Source: Verrucomicrobiota bacterium | GTDB taxonomy: Bacteria > Verrucomicrobiota > Verrucomicrobiia > Opitutales > Opitutaceae | Length of the DNA stretch: 64,000 nucleotides | Reading direction: 5' to 3' | Assembly: GCA_023391285.1 (NCBI GenBank) | Contig: JAEWBF010000045.1 | Coordinates: forward strand, 16,232-80,231 | Shown: positions 1 through 9,388 of the stretch, in pieces | Layout of the letters: every line of letters starts with the position of its first letter | Position numbering within the stretch: the first letter of the stretch is position 1 | Notes under the pieces: generated by a model | Seen by the model: only the letters and a program-made list of their open reading frames with translations | The model's database searches: none | What the model was told of the DNA's origin: nothing | Translations under genes and position numbers: made by a program

Positions 1-428
1 GCGGAGGCGTCGCCGTGGAGGGCGTTGAGGGCAGCATGCCAGCCGAGGGTGGCGCATTTGATGCGAGCGGGGAAGGCGTGCACGCCGGCGAAGGCGCCGA
101 TGTCGCTGATTTCTTCCGGTGCTTGGCCGGTGGTGACGATGTGGTGAAATTCCTTGAAGAGCGTTTCTGCTTCGGCGGCGGTTTTGCCTTTGAGCTGGGT
201 CGTCATGAGCGACGCGCTGGCTTGCGAAATGGCGCAGCCGGAACCGTCGAAAGTGATTTCGTCGATGCGGTCGCCGTCGAGGCGCAGGTAAACGCTGCAT
301 TGGTCGCCGCAGGACGGATTTTCACCGTGCGCGACGCGAGTGGCGGTCGGGAGTTTGCCGCGATTACGGGGGCGCTTGTTATGGTCGAGGATGACCTGCT
401 GATAGAGTTCGGTGAGGTCGGCGGACAT
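1..428 (-). CDS. sufU: SufU-type Fe-S cluster assembly protein (3' end outside window)
   Basis: Zinc-dependent SufU/IscU-family protein that in Gram-positive-type SUF systems accepts sulfur from SufS. The visible 142 residues start with MSADLTELYQ and carry the SufU signature NPSCGDQ (Cys40, Asp42), SGCAISQASASL (Cys65) and RIKCATLGW (Cys125), matching the three Cys and one Asp zinc ligands of the family. SufU rather than IscU is favoured by the long insert between the second and third Cys. The start ATG is at 426-428 on the minus strand; the C-terminus runs off the window edge. It follows queD by about 80 nt on the same strand and may be co-transcribed with hemN and queD. Identification is secure at family level; truncation is by the window only. 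Confidence 0.88.
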   Translation of the reverse strand, partial: MSADLTELYQQVILDHNKRPRNRGKLPTATRVAHGENPSCGDQCSVYLRLDGDRIDEITFDGSGCAISQASASLMTTQLKGKTAAEAETLFKEFHHIVTTGQAPEEISDIGAFAGVHAFPARIKCATLGWHAALNALHGDAS

Positions 429-507
429 CGGAGCGCCGAATGTCGGAGGCAGGGTGGCGGTTGGCAACTCGCGAGAGCGGGCGAGATGGAGGGGGTTGCC
501 GGTGTCG

Positions 508-933
508 CTACTCCCAATATTCGGCCCAGCTGGTGGCGGTTTCGGTCACGCGGATGCGTTCGAGGCGGGCGTGGGGCGCGATGGTGGCGAGGCGTTGACG
601 GAGAGTGTGGAAGATTTCGCGCGCGAGCACTTCGGTAGTGGGATCGGTATCTGTGAATGAAACGATGCGTTCTCCGTAGGCGGATTGGAATTCGGCGAAA
701 CGAGGATCGGCGGTGTTGAGGGCGAACGTGTGATCGAACCGATCGATGACGTGGGCGGCGGCCGATTTGAGAGATTTGAAGTCGATCACCATGTCGTGGG
801 GATCGAGGTGGTCGCTTGCGGCGACGATTTCGATGGTGCGGCTGTGTCCGTGCGGAAAGCGGCAGGCTCCGGCGTGTTTGGTGAGCAGGTGTCCGCTTTC
901 GACGGTGAAGGTTTTCGCGATGCGAAAGGGCAT
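508..933 (-). CDS. queD: 6-carboxy-5,6,7,8-tetrahydropterin synthase / 6-pyruvoyl tetrahydropterin synthase family
   Basis: 141-residue T-fold enzyme, the normal length for QueD, which converts dihydroneopterin triphosphate to 6-carboxytetrahydropterin in queuosine/7-deazaguanine synthesis. Zinc ligands are visible as His15 (ESGH) and His28/His30 (FPHGH), with a candidate catalytic Cys24 four residues before the first His of that pair, as in QueD. The C-terminal ETATSWAEYWE resembles the substrate-binding Glu region of the family. It lies 38 nt downstream of hemN and upstream of sufU on the same strand. No other queuosine gene is in the window, so a folate-salvage PTPS role cannot be excluded from sequence alone. 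Confidence 0.85.
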   Translation of the reverse strand: MPFRIAKTFTVESGHLLTKHAGACRFPHGHSRTIEIVAASDHLDPHDMVIDFKSLKSAAAHVIDRFDHTFALNTADPRFAEFQSAYGERIVSFTDTDPTTEVLAREIFHTLRQRLATIAPHARLERIRVTETATSWAEYWE

Positions 934-971
934 GAAGGGCGCTGGAGTATCAGGCAGCGGAGTGCGCGAGT

Positions 972-2375
972 TCAGATTGTCTTGGAAAAGCGATGAGTCG
1001 TATGGCCGAGGTAGGCGTCGAAGCGCATGGCGACGACGCGAAGCAGGGGCATACCGCGGGGCGTGACGGTCAGGTGCTGGTGGTCGCGTTCGACAATGCC
1101 ATCGTTCTCAAGATCGGAGAGCGAGGCGAGGGGCGCTGCGTAGGTCGCGGTGAAATCGAGCCCGAATTCTTGGGAGAGTGCGGCGAAGTCGAGTCGGCGG
1201 TCGCACATGACCCGCATGATGATGGTGCGACGGCGGAGGTCTTCGGCGGAGAGCTGGAGCGTGCGTTCGATGGGGAGTTGACCGGCGTCGAGGGCGGCGC
1301 GCCAGGCCGGCAGGGTTTTGTGGTTTTGGCGATAGGTGTTGGCGGTCGAAGAGATGGACGACATCCCGAATCCGTAGAGCGAAGCGTCTGCGTGGGTGCT
1401 GTAGCCCTGGAAATTACGGTGGAGGGTGCCTTGGCGTTGCGCGATCGCGAGTTCGTCATCGGGACGCGCGAAGTGGTCGAGGCCGATGTCGAGGAAGCCG
1501 GCGCGGGTGAGTTTCGCGTGGGCGAGGGCGAACATGGCGAGTTTCTCTTCGGCGGATGGGAGTTGTTCGCGGTCGTCGAAGATTTTCTGGGCGGGCTTGA
1601 TCCAAGGGACGTGCGCGTAGCTGAAGACGGAGAGCCGGTCGGGTTCGAGGCCGAGAACGTCGTCGAGGGTGGTGGAGAACGACTCCGGGGTTTGCAGCGG
1701 CAAGCCGTGGATGAGATCGACGTTGATGGAGCGGAAGCCGTGGGTGCGCAGCCAGGCGACGGCCTGCTGGTTCTGGGGGTGTGGCTGGATCCGGTGGACG
1801 GCAAGTTGGACGCGGGGGTTGGTATCTTGGACGCCGAGTGAGGCGCGAGTGGCGCCGATTTCGCGAAGAGCGATGACGTGATCTTCGGAGAGTCGGCGGG
1901 GGTCGATTTCCACACTGAACTCGGTGGAGGCGTTCAGGTTGAACGTTGATTTCAGCAATGCGCCGAGACGCCGAATTTCGTCGGGCGGGAAGAACGTCGG
2001 GGTGCCACCACCGAGATGGATCTGGGCAACGGGGCGCGATCGATCGATGTGGGCTGCGGTGAGTGCGACCTCGCGGGCAAGGTCGTCGAGATACTCGCTG
2101 GCGGCGTCGCGACGACGGGTGATGACGGTGGTGCAACCGCAGAACCAGCAGCGCGTTTCACAAAAGGGGAGATGGAAGTAGAGTGACAGCGGTCCGGCTC
2201 CGGAGCGATTGTCGTCGGCGATGGCGTCCATGACGGACCCGGGAGGCGCGTCGGTGGTAAACTGGGTGGCCGGCGGATAGGAAGTATAGCGTGGCCCGGG
2301 GACAGAATATTTTCGAACCAAGTCGAGATTGATCGCGGGCGAAGACGAGAAGGCAGGCTCGTGGGGGGAGATCAT
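972..2375 (-). CDS. hemN: Oxygen-independent coproporphyrinogen III oxidase (radical SAM)
   Basis: 467 residues from the ATG at 2373-2375. The radical SAM cluster motif is Cys72-x3-Cys76-x2-Cys79 (CETRCWFC), followed by GGGTPTFF for SAM binding. The N-terminal VPGPRYTSYPPATQF is the RYTSYP element that separates true HemN from HemW, so this should decarboxylate coproporphyrinogen III to protoporphyrinogen IX without oxygen. The reading frame stays open upstream to about 2714, but that extension runs antisense through tRNA-Ser and is not coding; the conserved protein begins at MISPHEP. It probably leads a minus-strand unit hemN-queD-sufU. The organism can evidently make haem under low oxygen, in line with the cytochrome c-like protein encoded later. 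Confidence 0.92.
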   Translation of the reverse strand: MISPHEPAFSSSPAINLDLVRKYSVPGPRYTSYPPATQFTTDAPPGSVMDAIADDNRSGAGPLSLYFHLPFCETRCWFCGCTTVITRRRDAASEYLDDLAREVALTAAHIDRSRPVAQIHLGGGTPTFFPPDEIRRLGALLKSTFNLNASTEFSVEIDPRRLSEDHVIALREIGATRASLGVQDTNPRVQLAVHRIQPHPQNQQAVAWLRTHGFRSINVDLIHGLPLQTPESFSTTLDDVLGLEPDRLSVFSYAHVPWIKPAQKIFDDREQLPSAEEKLAMFALAHAKLTRAGFLDIGLDHFARPDDELAIAQRQGTLHRNFQGYSTHADASLYGFGMSSISSTANTYRQNHKTLPAWRAALDAGQLPIERTLQLSAEDLRRRTIIMRVMCDRRLDFAALSQEFGLDFTATYAAPLASLSDLENDGIVERDHQHLTVTPRGMPLLRVVAMRFDAYLGHTTHRFSKTI

Positions 2376-2623
2376 GGCGGGTGTGTGTGATTTCACTCTG
2401 CCACTGAAGAGCGGAGGCGACTGCGCGGAGGTTGGCGAAGGGTGTGCGGTTCTTGCCGTGTTCCTGTGGTCGCGTGGTGCAGGGATCGTGACTTGGCTCT
2501 TATCCTGGTTCGGGGTGGTGTTGGGCGATGGAGCGGAATTCCGCGTTGACCCGGCATCCCGGGGGCGTTTGCTTCGCCCCTTCGACAGAAAGCGGCCCCG
2601 CAGCGCGGGGTTGGTCAGTGCTC
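2376..2623. other. Intergenic region between hemN start and tRNA-Ser
   Basis: About 250 nt upstream of hemN on the minus strand and ahead of tRNA-Ser on the plus strand. It must hold the hemN promoter and probably the tRNA promoter, but no convincing -35/-10 pair, FNR-like box or hairpin could be picked out by eye. Confidence 0.4.
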
Positions 2624-3065
<442 letters not shown>

Positions 3066-6000
3066 ATGCAAATGACAAAAGACAAACTCCTAGCCAAATA
3101 CGCGCTAGGCCTAGCGTCAGCGGCGGTCTTCGCCACTGGCGTTTCGCAGGCACAGCCTGCTCCCTCGGCTACCCCCGAGCGGGAAAGTGACGAAGAGGTG
3201 ATTGTGCTGTCGCCGTTCGAAGTTTCGGCGGCGGAAGAGCGGGGTTACGCGGCAGCGACGACGCTGGCCGGTAACCGCCTCAACACCGACCTTCGTGACG
3301 TCGGAAGCGCGATCCAAGTCGTCACCAGCCAGTTCCTCGCGGACACCGGCGCGGTGAACAACGAGACGCTGCTGCAATACACGACCTCGACGGAAGTCGG
3401 TAACGTGTTCGGTAACTTCGCCGGTCTCGGCGACGGTGCGCGTCTCGACGAGCGCACGCGGTTCACGAACCCCAACCAAAACACCCGTGTCCGTGGTTTG
3501 ACCAACGCGGATAACACCCGTGACTATTTCCTCTCGGACATTCCGTGGGATGGTTACAACATCGATCGCGTCGACCTGAGCCGCGGCCCGAACTCGATTC
3601 TGTTCGGTCAAGGCAGCCCCGCCGGTATCATCAACGCCGGCGTGAAGATGGCGTCGTTCCGCAACGCCAACACGGTTGAAGTCCGCGTCGACAACCACGG
3701 CAGCGTCCGTGGCACGCTCGACGTCAATCGCGTGCTGCTGAAGGACGAATTGGCCATCCGCATCATGGCGTTGGCTGACAATCAGAAATTTCAGCAACGT
3801 CCGGCGTTTCAGGATGACCACCGCATTGCGGGTGCCTTGCGCTATGAGCCCGGCTTCCTGAAGCGTGGTTCGGCGCGCACGATCTTCAAGGTCAACGGCG
3901 AAGCGGGCAAGGTCCGTTCCAACCGTCCGCGCACGCTGCCCCCGCTCGACTTCATCACGCCGTGGTTCTGGACCGGTTCGGCGCAAGGGCGGTATGTCAG
4001 CAACGGTTCCGACATCAACGGCAATCCCGTTCAGACGGGCGACGCGCGCGTTTACGAGAATCTGAACAAGCTGGTGATCAATCCGCACATGGCGCAGAAC
4101 GACAACTTCTACGCCCCGGAATTCGCGCACGGCCTGACCCGCCCCTCGATCAACGGTGGTCCGTATGGTGGCCGGTTCAACCCTTACTTCAATCCGTGGA
4201 TCGGCAATTTCGGCAATGCGATCGGCGGCCCGACGGGGTATTTCGACACCCTGGGTAGCTCGACCCCCAGCCGCTATATGCTGCAGGAAATCCGCGGCAA
4301 TTGGGGTATCAACAGCTCGGGCAACCCGGACAATGGCGTCGGCGGTTTCCAATTCAACCGTCTCGTCAGCCTCAACAGCTACGGCACCTATGCCCAGCGC
4401 GCCGGCCTTCCGTTTGCCGAGTTCGGCGTCTACAAGGACAATTCGATCACGGACCCGACGATCTTCGATTTCTACAACAACCTCCTCGACGGTCCGAACA
4501 AGAAGGAGTGGCAGGACTTCAATGTCATCAATCTGAGCCTCTCGCAGACCTTCCTGGACGACAAGATCGGCTTCGATCTGACCTACAATCGCGAAGAGTA
4601 TAAGAACGGCCAGATCTCGTTCATGTCCGGTGGCCAACAGGGTATCTACATCGACATCAACACGACTGACACCGACGGCACGAACCTCGGTAAAGCGCGG
4701 ACCCCGGGTGGCCCGGTCATTCCCTTCGAGGACGGCACGCCCAATCAGAACCTCGGTCGCGCGTTTGTCGGCGACAACGGTGCCGGCGGCAACAGCTCCT
4801 ATCGGAGCGACCGTAACTCGAAACGTGCCACGGGCTTTGTGACGCACGACTTCGACGAAGAAGGTTCCGGTAACTTCCTCACCAACTTCCTCGGCCGTCA
4901 CACGCTGACCGCCCTCTGGGGACGTGACGAGCAAAAGACGGACAATCGCAGCTGGGCCCGTTATGCGGTCCTCGATCCGCAATGGCGTGCCTTCATCAAC
5001 AACACGGCCGTCTGGACTGAAGGTCAGAACTTCCTCCCGAGCGCCGTGATTTATCTCGGGCCGTCCTTGATGAACCGCAGCTCAGCCTCCGGTGCTAACC
5101 TGCCCCGCATCGAGAACGAGATCAAGCTCACCTCTGGCACGATGAGGCTTTTCGACTCGCACTGGAACCGTTCACGCAATCCGTCGGATCCGAACTATGT
5201 CGACCCCGGCGCCGAATGGCTCAACCCGACCCAACGGAGCGATCCGGCTACGGCGCAGTGGTATATCGACAACAATGCCGACGACCCCTACACCTCGTTC
5301 CAAGCCGAAAACCCCGCCAACTATGTTGGCTGGACCAACTACCCGCTGAATATCACCGACTCCGAGGCAGCGCCCGGGAACCGTGACCTGTTGACGACCA
5401 GCGGTCGCCTCCAGAAGAAGCGCACGACCTCCAAGGTGCTTGTGTGGCAGGGTCAGTTGCTGGACGGTGCGATCGTCGGCACGTTCGGCTATCGCAAGGA
5501 CCGGGCCCAAGGCTGGAGCCGTTCGGTCAATGTCAACAGCGGCCTCAATGAAGATGGCGTGGCTCAGACGCGTCAGTATGGCCATATCAACCTTACCCCT
5601 GACGCCTACTATCTGCCGAAGACGGGTTCGGACCTCGAAGAAACGTCCAAGGCTTGGAGTATCGTCACCCACTTCGACGAACTTCCCGTCCTGAAGGACG
5701 TCCTCGATGGCTTCCCGGTTCGCGTGAGCGCGTTCTTCAACAAGTCGGCCAACTTCCAGCCGGAAGCCCTCCGCGTGGACGTCTACGGCGAGCAGATCGC
5801 TCTCCCGAAAGGCGAAACCAAGGATTACGGTCTCATTCTGGAAACCCGCGACGGCAAGTATTCGCTCCGCATCAACAAGTATGAGACGGCTGCGACGAAC
5901 GCCAACAGCTCGGGCCTCGGCGGCGCCGGCTTCCTCGGAAACTCGCAGGTCTGGGGTGGTAGTCAGGCCAACCAGTTCGAATACGACTTTGGCCTCAACA

Positions 6001-7004
6001 ACCAGCCGAGCGGCGCCATCATCACCAATCAGGTGAACAATCGCCCCGCGGGCGCTCCGCAGCCTCCGGGCTGGTCGGCGCAGTTCCGTCCGGGCAACGC
6101 CGAGTGGGATCCGACCAACAGCCTCTACAACTTCGGCACGGGTGGCCCGTATGCCACGCAAGAGGCCGCGTCCGCCTACGAAGCTCAAGTGGTCGCCGCC
6201 TGGCGCGCTTGGCAGGCGAAGGTTGACCCGCGCTTCTACGCCGCGTGGGGCATCAACCTCAACGATCCGTTCGACCAATCCAACCCCAAGGGGTTGACTG
6301 CGAACGTGCCGAACGGCTTCGCCCTCACCGAGGATAGCACCTCGAAGGGTTATGAAATCGAGCTCACCGCCGAGCCGATCCGTAACTGGCGCCTGCTGGT
6401 TAACGCGGCCAAGACGAGCGCGACCCGCCAGAACATCGGTGGCAAGAACCTCGCCGAGTTCATCGCTGGCTACGAAGACGCCCTCAACAACACCCCGGCT
6501 GGTGACATGCGCATCTGGTGGGGTGGCGCGGGTAACGAAACCGCTTCGTTCCAGTGGTATCAAAACGTCGGTGGTGAATGGGCTCAGCGCAAGCTGCAGA
6601 ACAACACCAACGTTCCCGAACTGCGTGAATGGCGCGTCAACGGCATCACGACCTACGACTTCACCGAAGGCGCCCTCAAGGGTTTGAGCGTCGGTGGCGG
6701 CGTTCGCTGGCAGAGCGAAGTGGTCATCGGATACCGTCCGGTCCCCGTGGCCGGCAAGCCGCGTGAGTTGTCGTTCGATATCGCGAATCCCTACATGGGG
6801 CCCGCCGAGACGAACTTCGACTTCTGGGTCGGCTACAGCCGCAAGGTCACGGACCGCATCAACTGGCGTATTCAGTTCAACGTCAGAAATGCGTTCCAAG
6901 ACAACGAGCTGATCCCGATCACAGCGCAGCCTGATGGCACACCGGCGACCTATCGTATTGCGCCGCCGCGTCTCTTCACGCTGACGAACACGTTCTCGTT
7001 CTAA
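3066..7004 (+). CDS. TonB-dependent outer membrane receptor (substrate unknown)
   Basis: 1312-residue outer-membrane beta-barrel transporter energised by TonB. A signal peptide occupies the first ~30 residues (LGLASAAVFATGVSQAQ), then an acidic linker and the segment EEVIVLSPFEVSAAEERGY, the extended TonB-box region typical of Opitutaceae receptors. The plug (about residues 65-220) has TTLAGNRLNTDL, IDRVDLSRGPNSILFGQGSPAGIIN; the remainder is a barrel rich in aromatic/Asn strands ending in Phe (FTLTNTFSF), the terminal residue recognised by the BAM machinery. An alternative ATG lies two codons in. There is no SusD-like lipoprotein beside it, so it is not a classic SusCD pair, and no substrate can be read from the sequence. 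A strong terminator follows, so it is probably monocistronic. Confidence 0.92.
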   Translation: MQMTKDKLLAKYALGLASAAVFATGVSQAQPAPSATPERESDEEVIVLSPFEVSAAEERGYAAATTLAGNRLNTDLRDVGSAIQVVTSQFLADTGAVNNETLLQYTTSTEVGNVFGNFAGLGDGARLDERTRFTNPNQNTRVRGLTNADNTRDYFLSDIPWDGYNIDRVDLSRGPNSILFGQGSPAGIINAGVKMASFRNANTVEVRVDNHGSVRGTLDVNRVLLKDELAIRIMALADNQKFQQRPAFQDDHRIAGALRYEPGFLKRGSARTIFKVNGEAGKVRSNRPRTLPPLDFITPWFWTGSAQGRYVSNGSDINGNPVQTGDARVYENLNKLVINPHMAQNDNFYAPEFAHGLTRPSINGGPYGGRFNPYFNPWIGNFGNAIGGPTGYFDTLGSSTPSRYMLQEIRGNWGINSSGNPDNGVGGFQFNRLVSLNSYGTYAQRAGLPFAEFGVYKDNSITDPTIFDFYNNLLDGPNKKEWQDFNVINLSLSQTFLDDKIGFDLTYNREEYKNGQISFMSGGQQGIYIDINTTDTDGTNLGKARTPGGPVIPFEDGTPNQNLGRAFVGDNGAGGNSSYRSDRNSKRATGFVTHDFDEEGSGNFLTNFLGRHTLTALWGRDEQKTDNRSWARYAVLDPQWRAFINNTAVWTEGQNFLPSAVIYLGPSLMNRSSASGANLPRIENEIKLTSGTMRLFDSHWNRSRNPSDPNYVDPGAEWLNPTQRSDPATAQWYIDNNADDPYTSFQAENPANYVGWTNYPLNITDSEAAPGNRDLLTTSGRLQKKRTTSKVLVWQGQLLDGAIVGTFGYRKDRAQGWSRSVNVNSGLNEDGVAQTRQYGHINLTPDAYYLPKTGSDLEETSKAWSIVTHFDELPVLKDVLDGFPVRVSAFFNKSANFQPEALRVDVYGEQIALPKGETKDYGLILETRDGKYSLRINKYETAATNANSSGLGGAGFLGNSQVWGGSQANQFEYDFGLNNQPSGAIITNQVNNRPAGAPQPPGWSAQFRPGNAEWDPTNSLYNFGTGGPYATQEAASAYEAQVVAAWRAWQAKVDPRFYAAWGINLNDPFDQSNPKGLTANVPNGFALTEDSTSKGYEIELTAEPIRNWRLLVNAAKTSATRQNIGGKNLAEFIAGYEDALNNTPAGDMRIWWGGAGNETASFQWYQNVGGEWAQRKLQNNTNVPELREWRVNGITTYDFTEGALKGLSVGGGVRWQSEVVIGYRPVPVAGKPRELSFDIANPYMGPAETNFDFWVGYSRKVTDRINWRIQFNVRNAFQDNELIPITAQPDGTPATYRIAPPRLFTLTNTFSF

Positions 7005-7028
7005 TTCCCTGCTCACGCAGGTAGTCGC

Positions 7029-7062
7029 AGCGCCTCCCGGTTTCCGGGAGGCGCTTTTTTTT
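7029..7062 (+). terminator. Rho-independent terminator after the TonB receptor
   Basis: A perfect 12-bp inverted repeat (AGCGCCTCCCGG / CCGGGAGGCGCT) with a TTT loop, followed by a run of eight T residues. It begins 25 nt past the receptor stop codon. Confidence 0.95.
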
Positions 7063-7273
7063 GCGGGGAAGAATTCGGCCGCCCACAAATCGCTCAGTCG
7101 GGTGAGATCGGATGCTAGGCAAAAGTCTTTCCGGTTTACTCGCACCCGAACTCGTGGTGCTGCAGCGAAGCCTGCATGGGTGGAAGTTCGCGTTTGCCCG
7201 TCGCCGCTCGCTCGCTTGGCATCCGAGGGAAGCCCGAGCAGGATGATATCCCAAATGAACGAACCGGTTCCGC

Positions 7274-9373
7274 ATGCGTAAGGAATCTGTGCGCAGTCCT
7301 TCGGCTCCTCGCGAAATGCGCTCGGGCTGCGGCCCGGAGCTTTCCCGGTTTGTCGTTAATCTCGCGGCGGGAGCGGCCCTCGTCGTTTCGGTTCTGCTGA
7401 TCTATTGGCCGTGCGTGAATGGAGCTTTCCTCTGGGATGATCCAGCCCACGTCACGCGCATGGAGCTTCGGAGTTGGATGGGCTTATGGCGTATTTGGTT
7501 CGAGCCCGGCGCTACCCAGCAGTATTACCCGGTGCTCCACTCGGCATTTTGGCTGCAGCATCGCCTATGGGGAGATACGACCACGGGCTACCACGTCGTG
7601 AATGTCGGGCTGCATGCGATCAACGCGTGCGGCCTCGCGCTGCTGTTGCAGCGGCTGTTGAACTCGCCCGGTGCGGATTCGGCCAAATCGGGTCGGGAGC
7701 GAACGCAAAACCTGCTAGCAACCACGTGGTTCGCGGCCTTCCTTTTTGCCGTCCATCCTGTCGCCGTCGAATCGGTGGCATGGATCACCGAACAGAAGAA
7801 CACGCTCTCGACGGCGTTCTACCTGGGCGCAGCGCTGGCCTACTTCCGCTTCGAAGCCGCACGCACCGCATCGACCTACATCGTGGCGACGCTTCTCTTT
7901 GCCCTGGCCGTCGGCAGCAAGACGACCACGGCGACGCTGCCCGCTGCGCTCTGGGTGGTATTGTGGTGGAAACACGGTCGGCTGGAGTGGAGGCGGGACG
8001 TCCTCCCTCTTCTTCCGTGGGTAGCGATCGCGATTCCCGCCGGGCTCGTGACGGCGTGGATCGAGAAAACGATGATCGGCGCCGAGCTCGTTCTTCCCGA
8101 CTTGTCGCTGGTTGAGCGCACATTGCTCGCCGCGCGGGTGTTGTGGTTCTACCTCGGCAAATTGTTTTGGCCGGTCGAGCTCACGTTCTTCTATCCGTTG
8201 TGGGATGTGGCGGCTGAAGCGTCCTCGTGGATTGGATACTTGATCGCGGCGCTCGGTGTCACCGCGGGCCTTTGGCTGTTGCGCAGCCGCACCCGCGCGC
8301 CTCTTGCGCTGTGGTTGCTCTATGCGGGCACGCTCTTCCCTGCGCTTGGGTTTTTCAAAGTATTCCCCTTCCAGTTCTCCTACGTCGCGGATCATTTCCA
8401 ATACCTGGCGCTGCCCGCGGCAATGGCCGGGATCGCCTTGGGGCTGGGTTATGGCGCGGCACGTTTGTCCGCTCGATTCCGGTTCGTTGTGCCGGCCGGT
8501 GCAGCGATGCTGCTTCTCGCTCTCGCGATGAAGTCCCATGCCGAAAGCCGGCTGTATGTGAGCGACGAGGTGTTGTTTCGCGCGAACATCACGGAGAACC
8601 CAAACAGCTGGATGGGGCATCACATCCTCGCGCAGCGAATCGGAAAATCTCCCGAACGGCGGGCCGAGGCCGTCGCGCTTTTCCAGAAGGCGCTGGAACT
8701 CAACCCACGCAGCGCTGAGACCCGTGCCGCTTACGCGGGACTGCTCGTGCTCGAGCCGGGCCACAGCCGCGAAGCCATCGCGCTCTTCGAGGAGGCGATC
8801 CGGATTCGGCCGACGTATGCCGAAGCTCACAACGCGCTGGCCAACGAGCTCATGGCGATCCCGGGGCGATTGCCCGAGGCGATCGAACATTATCAAACCG
8901 CGATCCGATTGCGCCCGGACTTCGCGCTGGCGGAGGCTAACCTCGCCATGGCGCTGGCGCAGATCCCGGAGCGGGAAGCCGAAGCGCTGTCCCATTTCGA
9001 ACGGGCGCTGGCCGTGCTGCCGGACTACGCGCCGGCACATTTCTATTTGGCCAGACTATTTGCTCGCCAGCCGGCGCGCCTGAACGACGCGGCTCACCAT
9101 TACGAGAAGGCGCTGGCATTGCGCCCGGGCGCTCGCGATGCGCTACTCGAGCTCGGAGACGTTCTCCTGCGACTGGGTCGAGCAGCGGAAGCTGCGCGGC
9201 GCGTGGACGAGCTGCTTCGGATTTTCCCCGACGATGTCGAAGCGCTCAACCTGCGCGGCTTGATCTTCGTGCAAGAGGGACGAGTCGATCATGCGCGGAC
9301 CGCTTGGCGCCGTGCGTTGGAGCGTGCGCCAAACTTCGAGCCCGCCCGGCAAAACCTCCTGCGGCTTCAGTAG
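7274..9373 (+). CDS. TMTC-like polytopic membrane protein with C-terminal TPR repeats
   Basis: 699 residues. The N-terminal two thirds (about 25-440) hold roughly ten membrane segments and motifs typical of bacterial TMTC/PMT-like GT-C proteins: FLWDDPAHV in the first loop, YYPVLHSAFWLQH, YHVVNVGLHAIN and HPVAVESVAWITEQKN. The C-terminal third (about 445-699) is a chain of TPR units (EAVALFQKALELNP, EAIALFEEAIRIRP, EAIEHYQTAIRLRP and so on). In eukaryotes TMTC proteins are O-mannosyltransferases; bacterial relatives are presumed lipid-linked-sugar glycosyltransferases with a periplasmic TPR domain, but activity is inferred. Only 15 nt separate its stop from that of the convergent membrane protein. 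No Shine-Dalgarno sequence is evident, and a start at 7316 is possible. Confidence 0.72.
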   Translation: MRKESVRSPSAPREMRSGCGPELSRFVVNLAAGAALVVSVLLIYWPCVNGAFLWDDPAHVTRMELRSWMGLWRIWFEPGATQQYYPVLHSAFWLQHRLWGDTTTGYHVVNVGLHAINACGLALLLQRLLNSPGADSAKSGRERTQNLLATTWFAAFLFAVHPVAVESVAWITEQKNTLSTAFYLGAALAYFRFEAARTASTYIVATLLFALAVGSKTTTATLPAALWVVLWWKHGRLEWRRDVLPLLPWVAIAIPAGLVTAWIEKTMIGAELVLPDLSLVERTLLAARVLWFYLGKLFWPVELTFFYPLWDVAAEASSWIGYLIAALGVTAGLWLLRSRTRAPLALWLLYAGTLFPALGFFKVFPFQFSYVADHFQYLALPAAMAGIALGLGYGAARLSARFRFVVPAGAAMLLLALAMKSHAESRLYVSDEVLFRANITENPNSWMGHHILAQRIGKSPERRAEAVALFQKALELNPRSAETRAAYAGLLVLEPGHSREAIALFEEAIRIRPTYAEAHNALANELMAIPGRLPEAIEHYQTAIRLRPDFALAEANLAMALAQIPEREAEALSHFERALAVLPDYAPAHFYLARLFARQPARLNDAAHHYEKALALRPGARDALLELGDVLLRLGRAAEAARRVDELLRIFPDDVEALNLRGLIFVQEGRVDHARTAWRRALERAPNFEPARQNLLRLQ

Positions 9374-9388
9374 CGAGGGTCGTGGACG

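Noticed and set aside
3117..7145. Two long minus-strand open frames (to 4982 and 7145) opposite the TonB receptor
   Set aside because: They are mirror frames of a high-GC gene, rich in Arg/Val/Glu/Asp with no domain; the plus-strand receptor explains the region.
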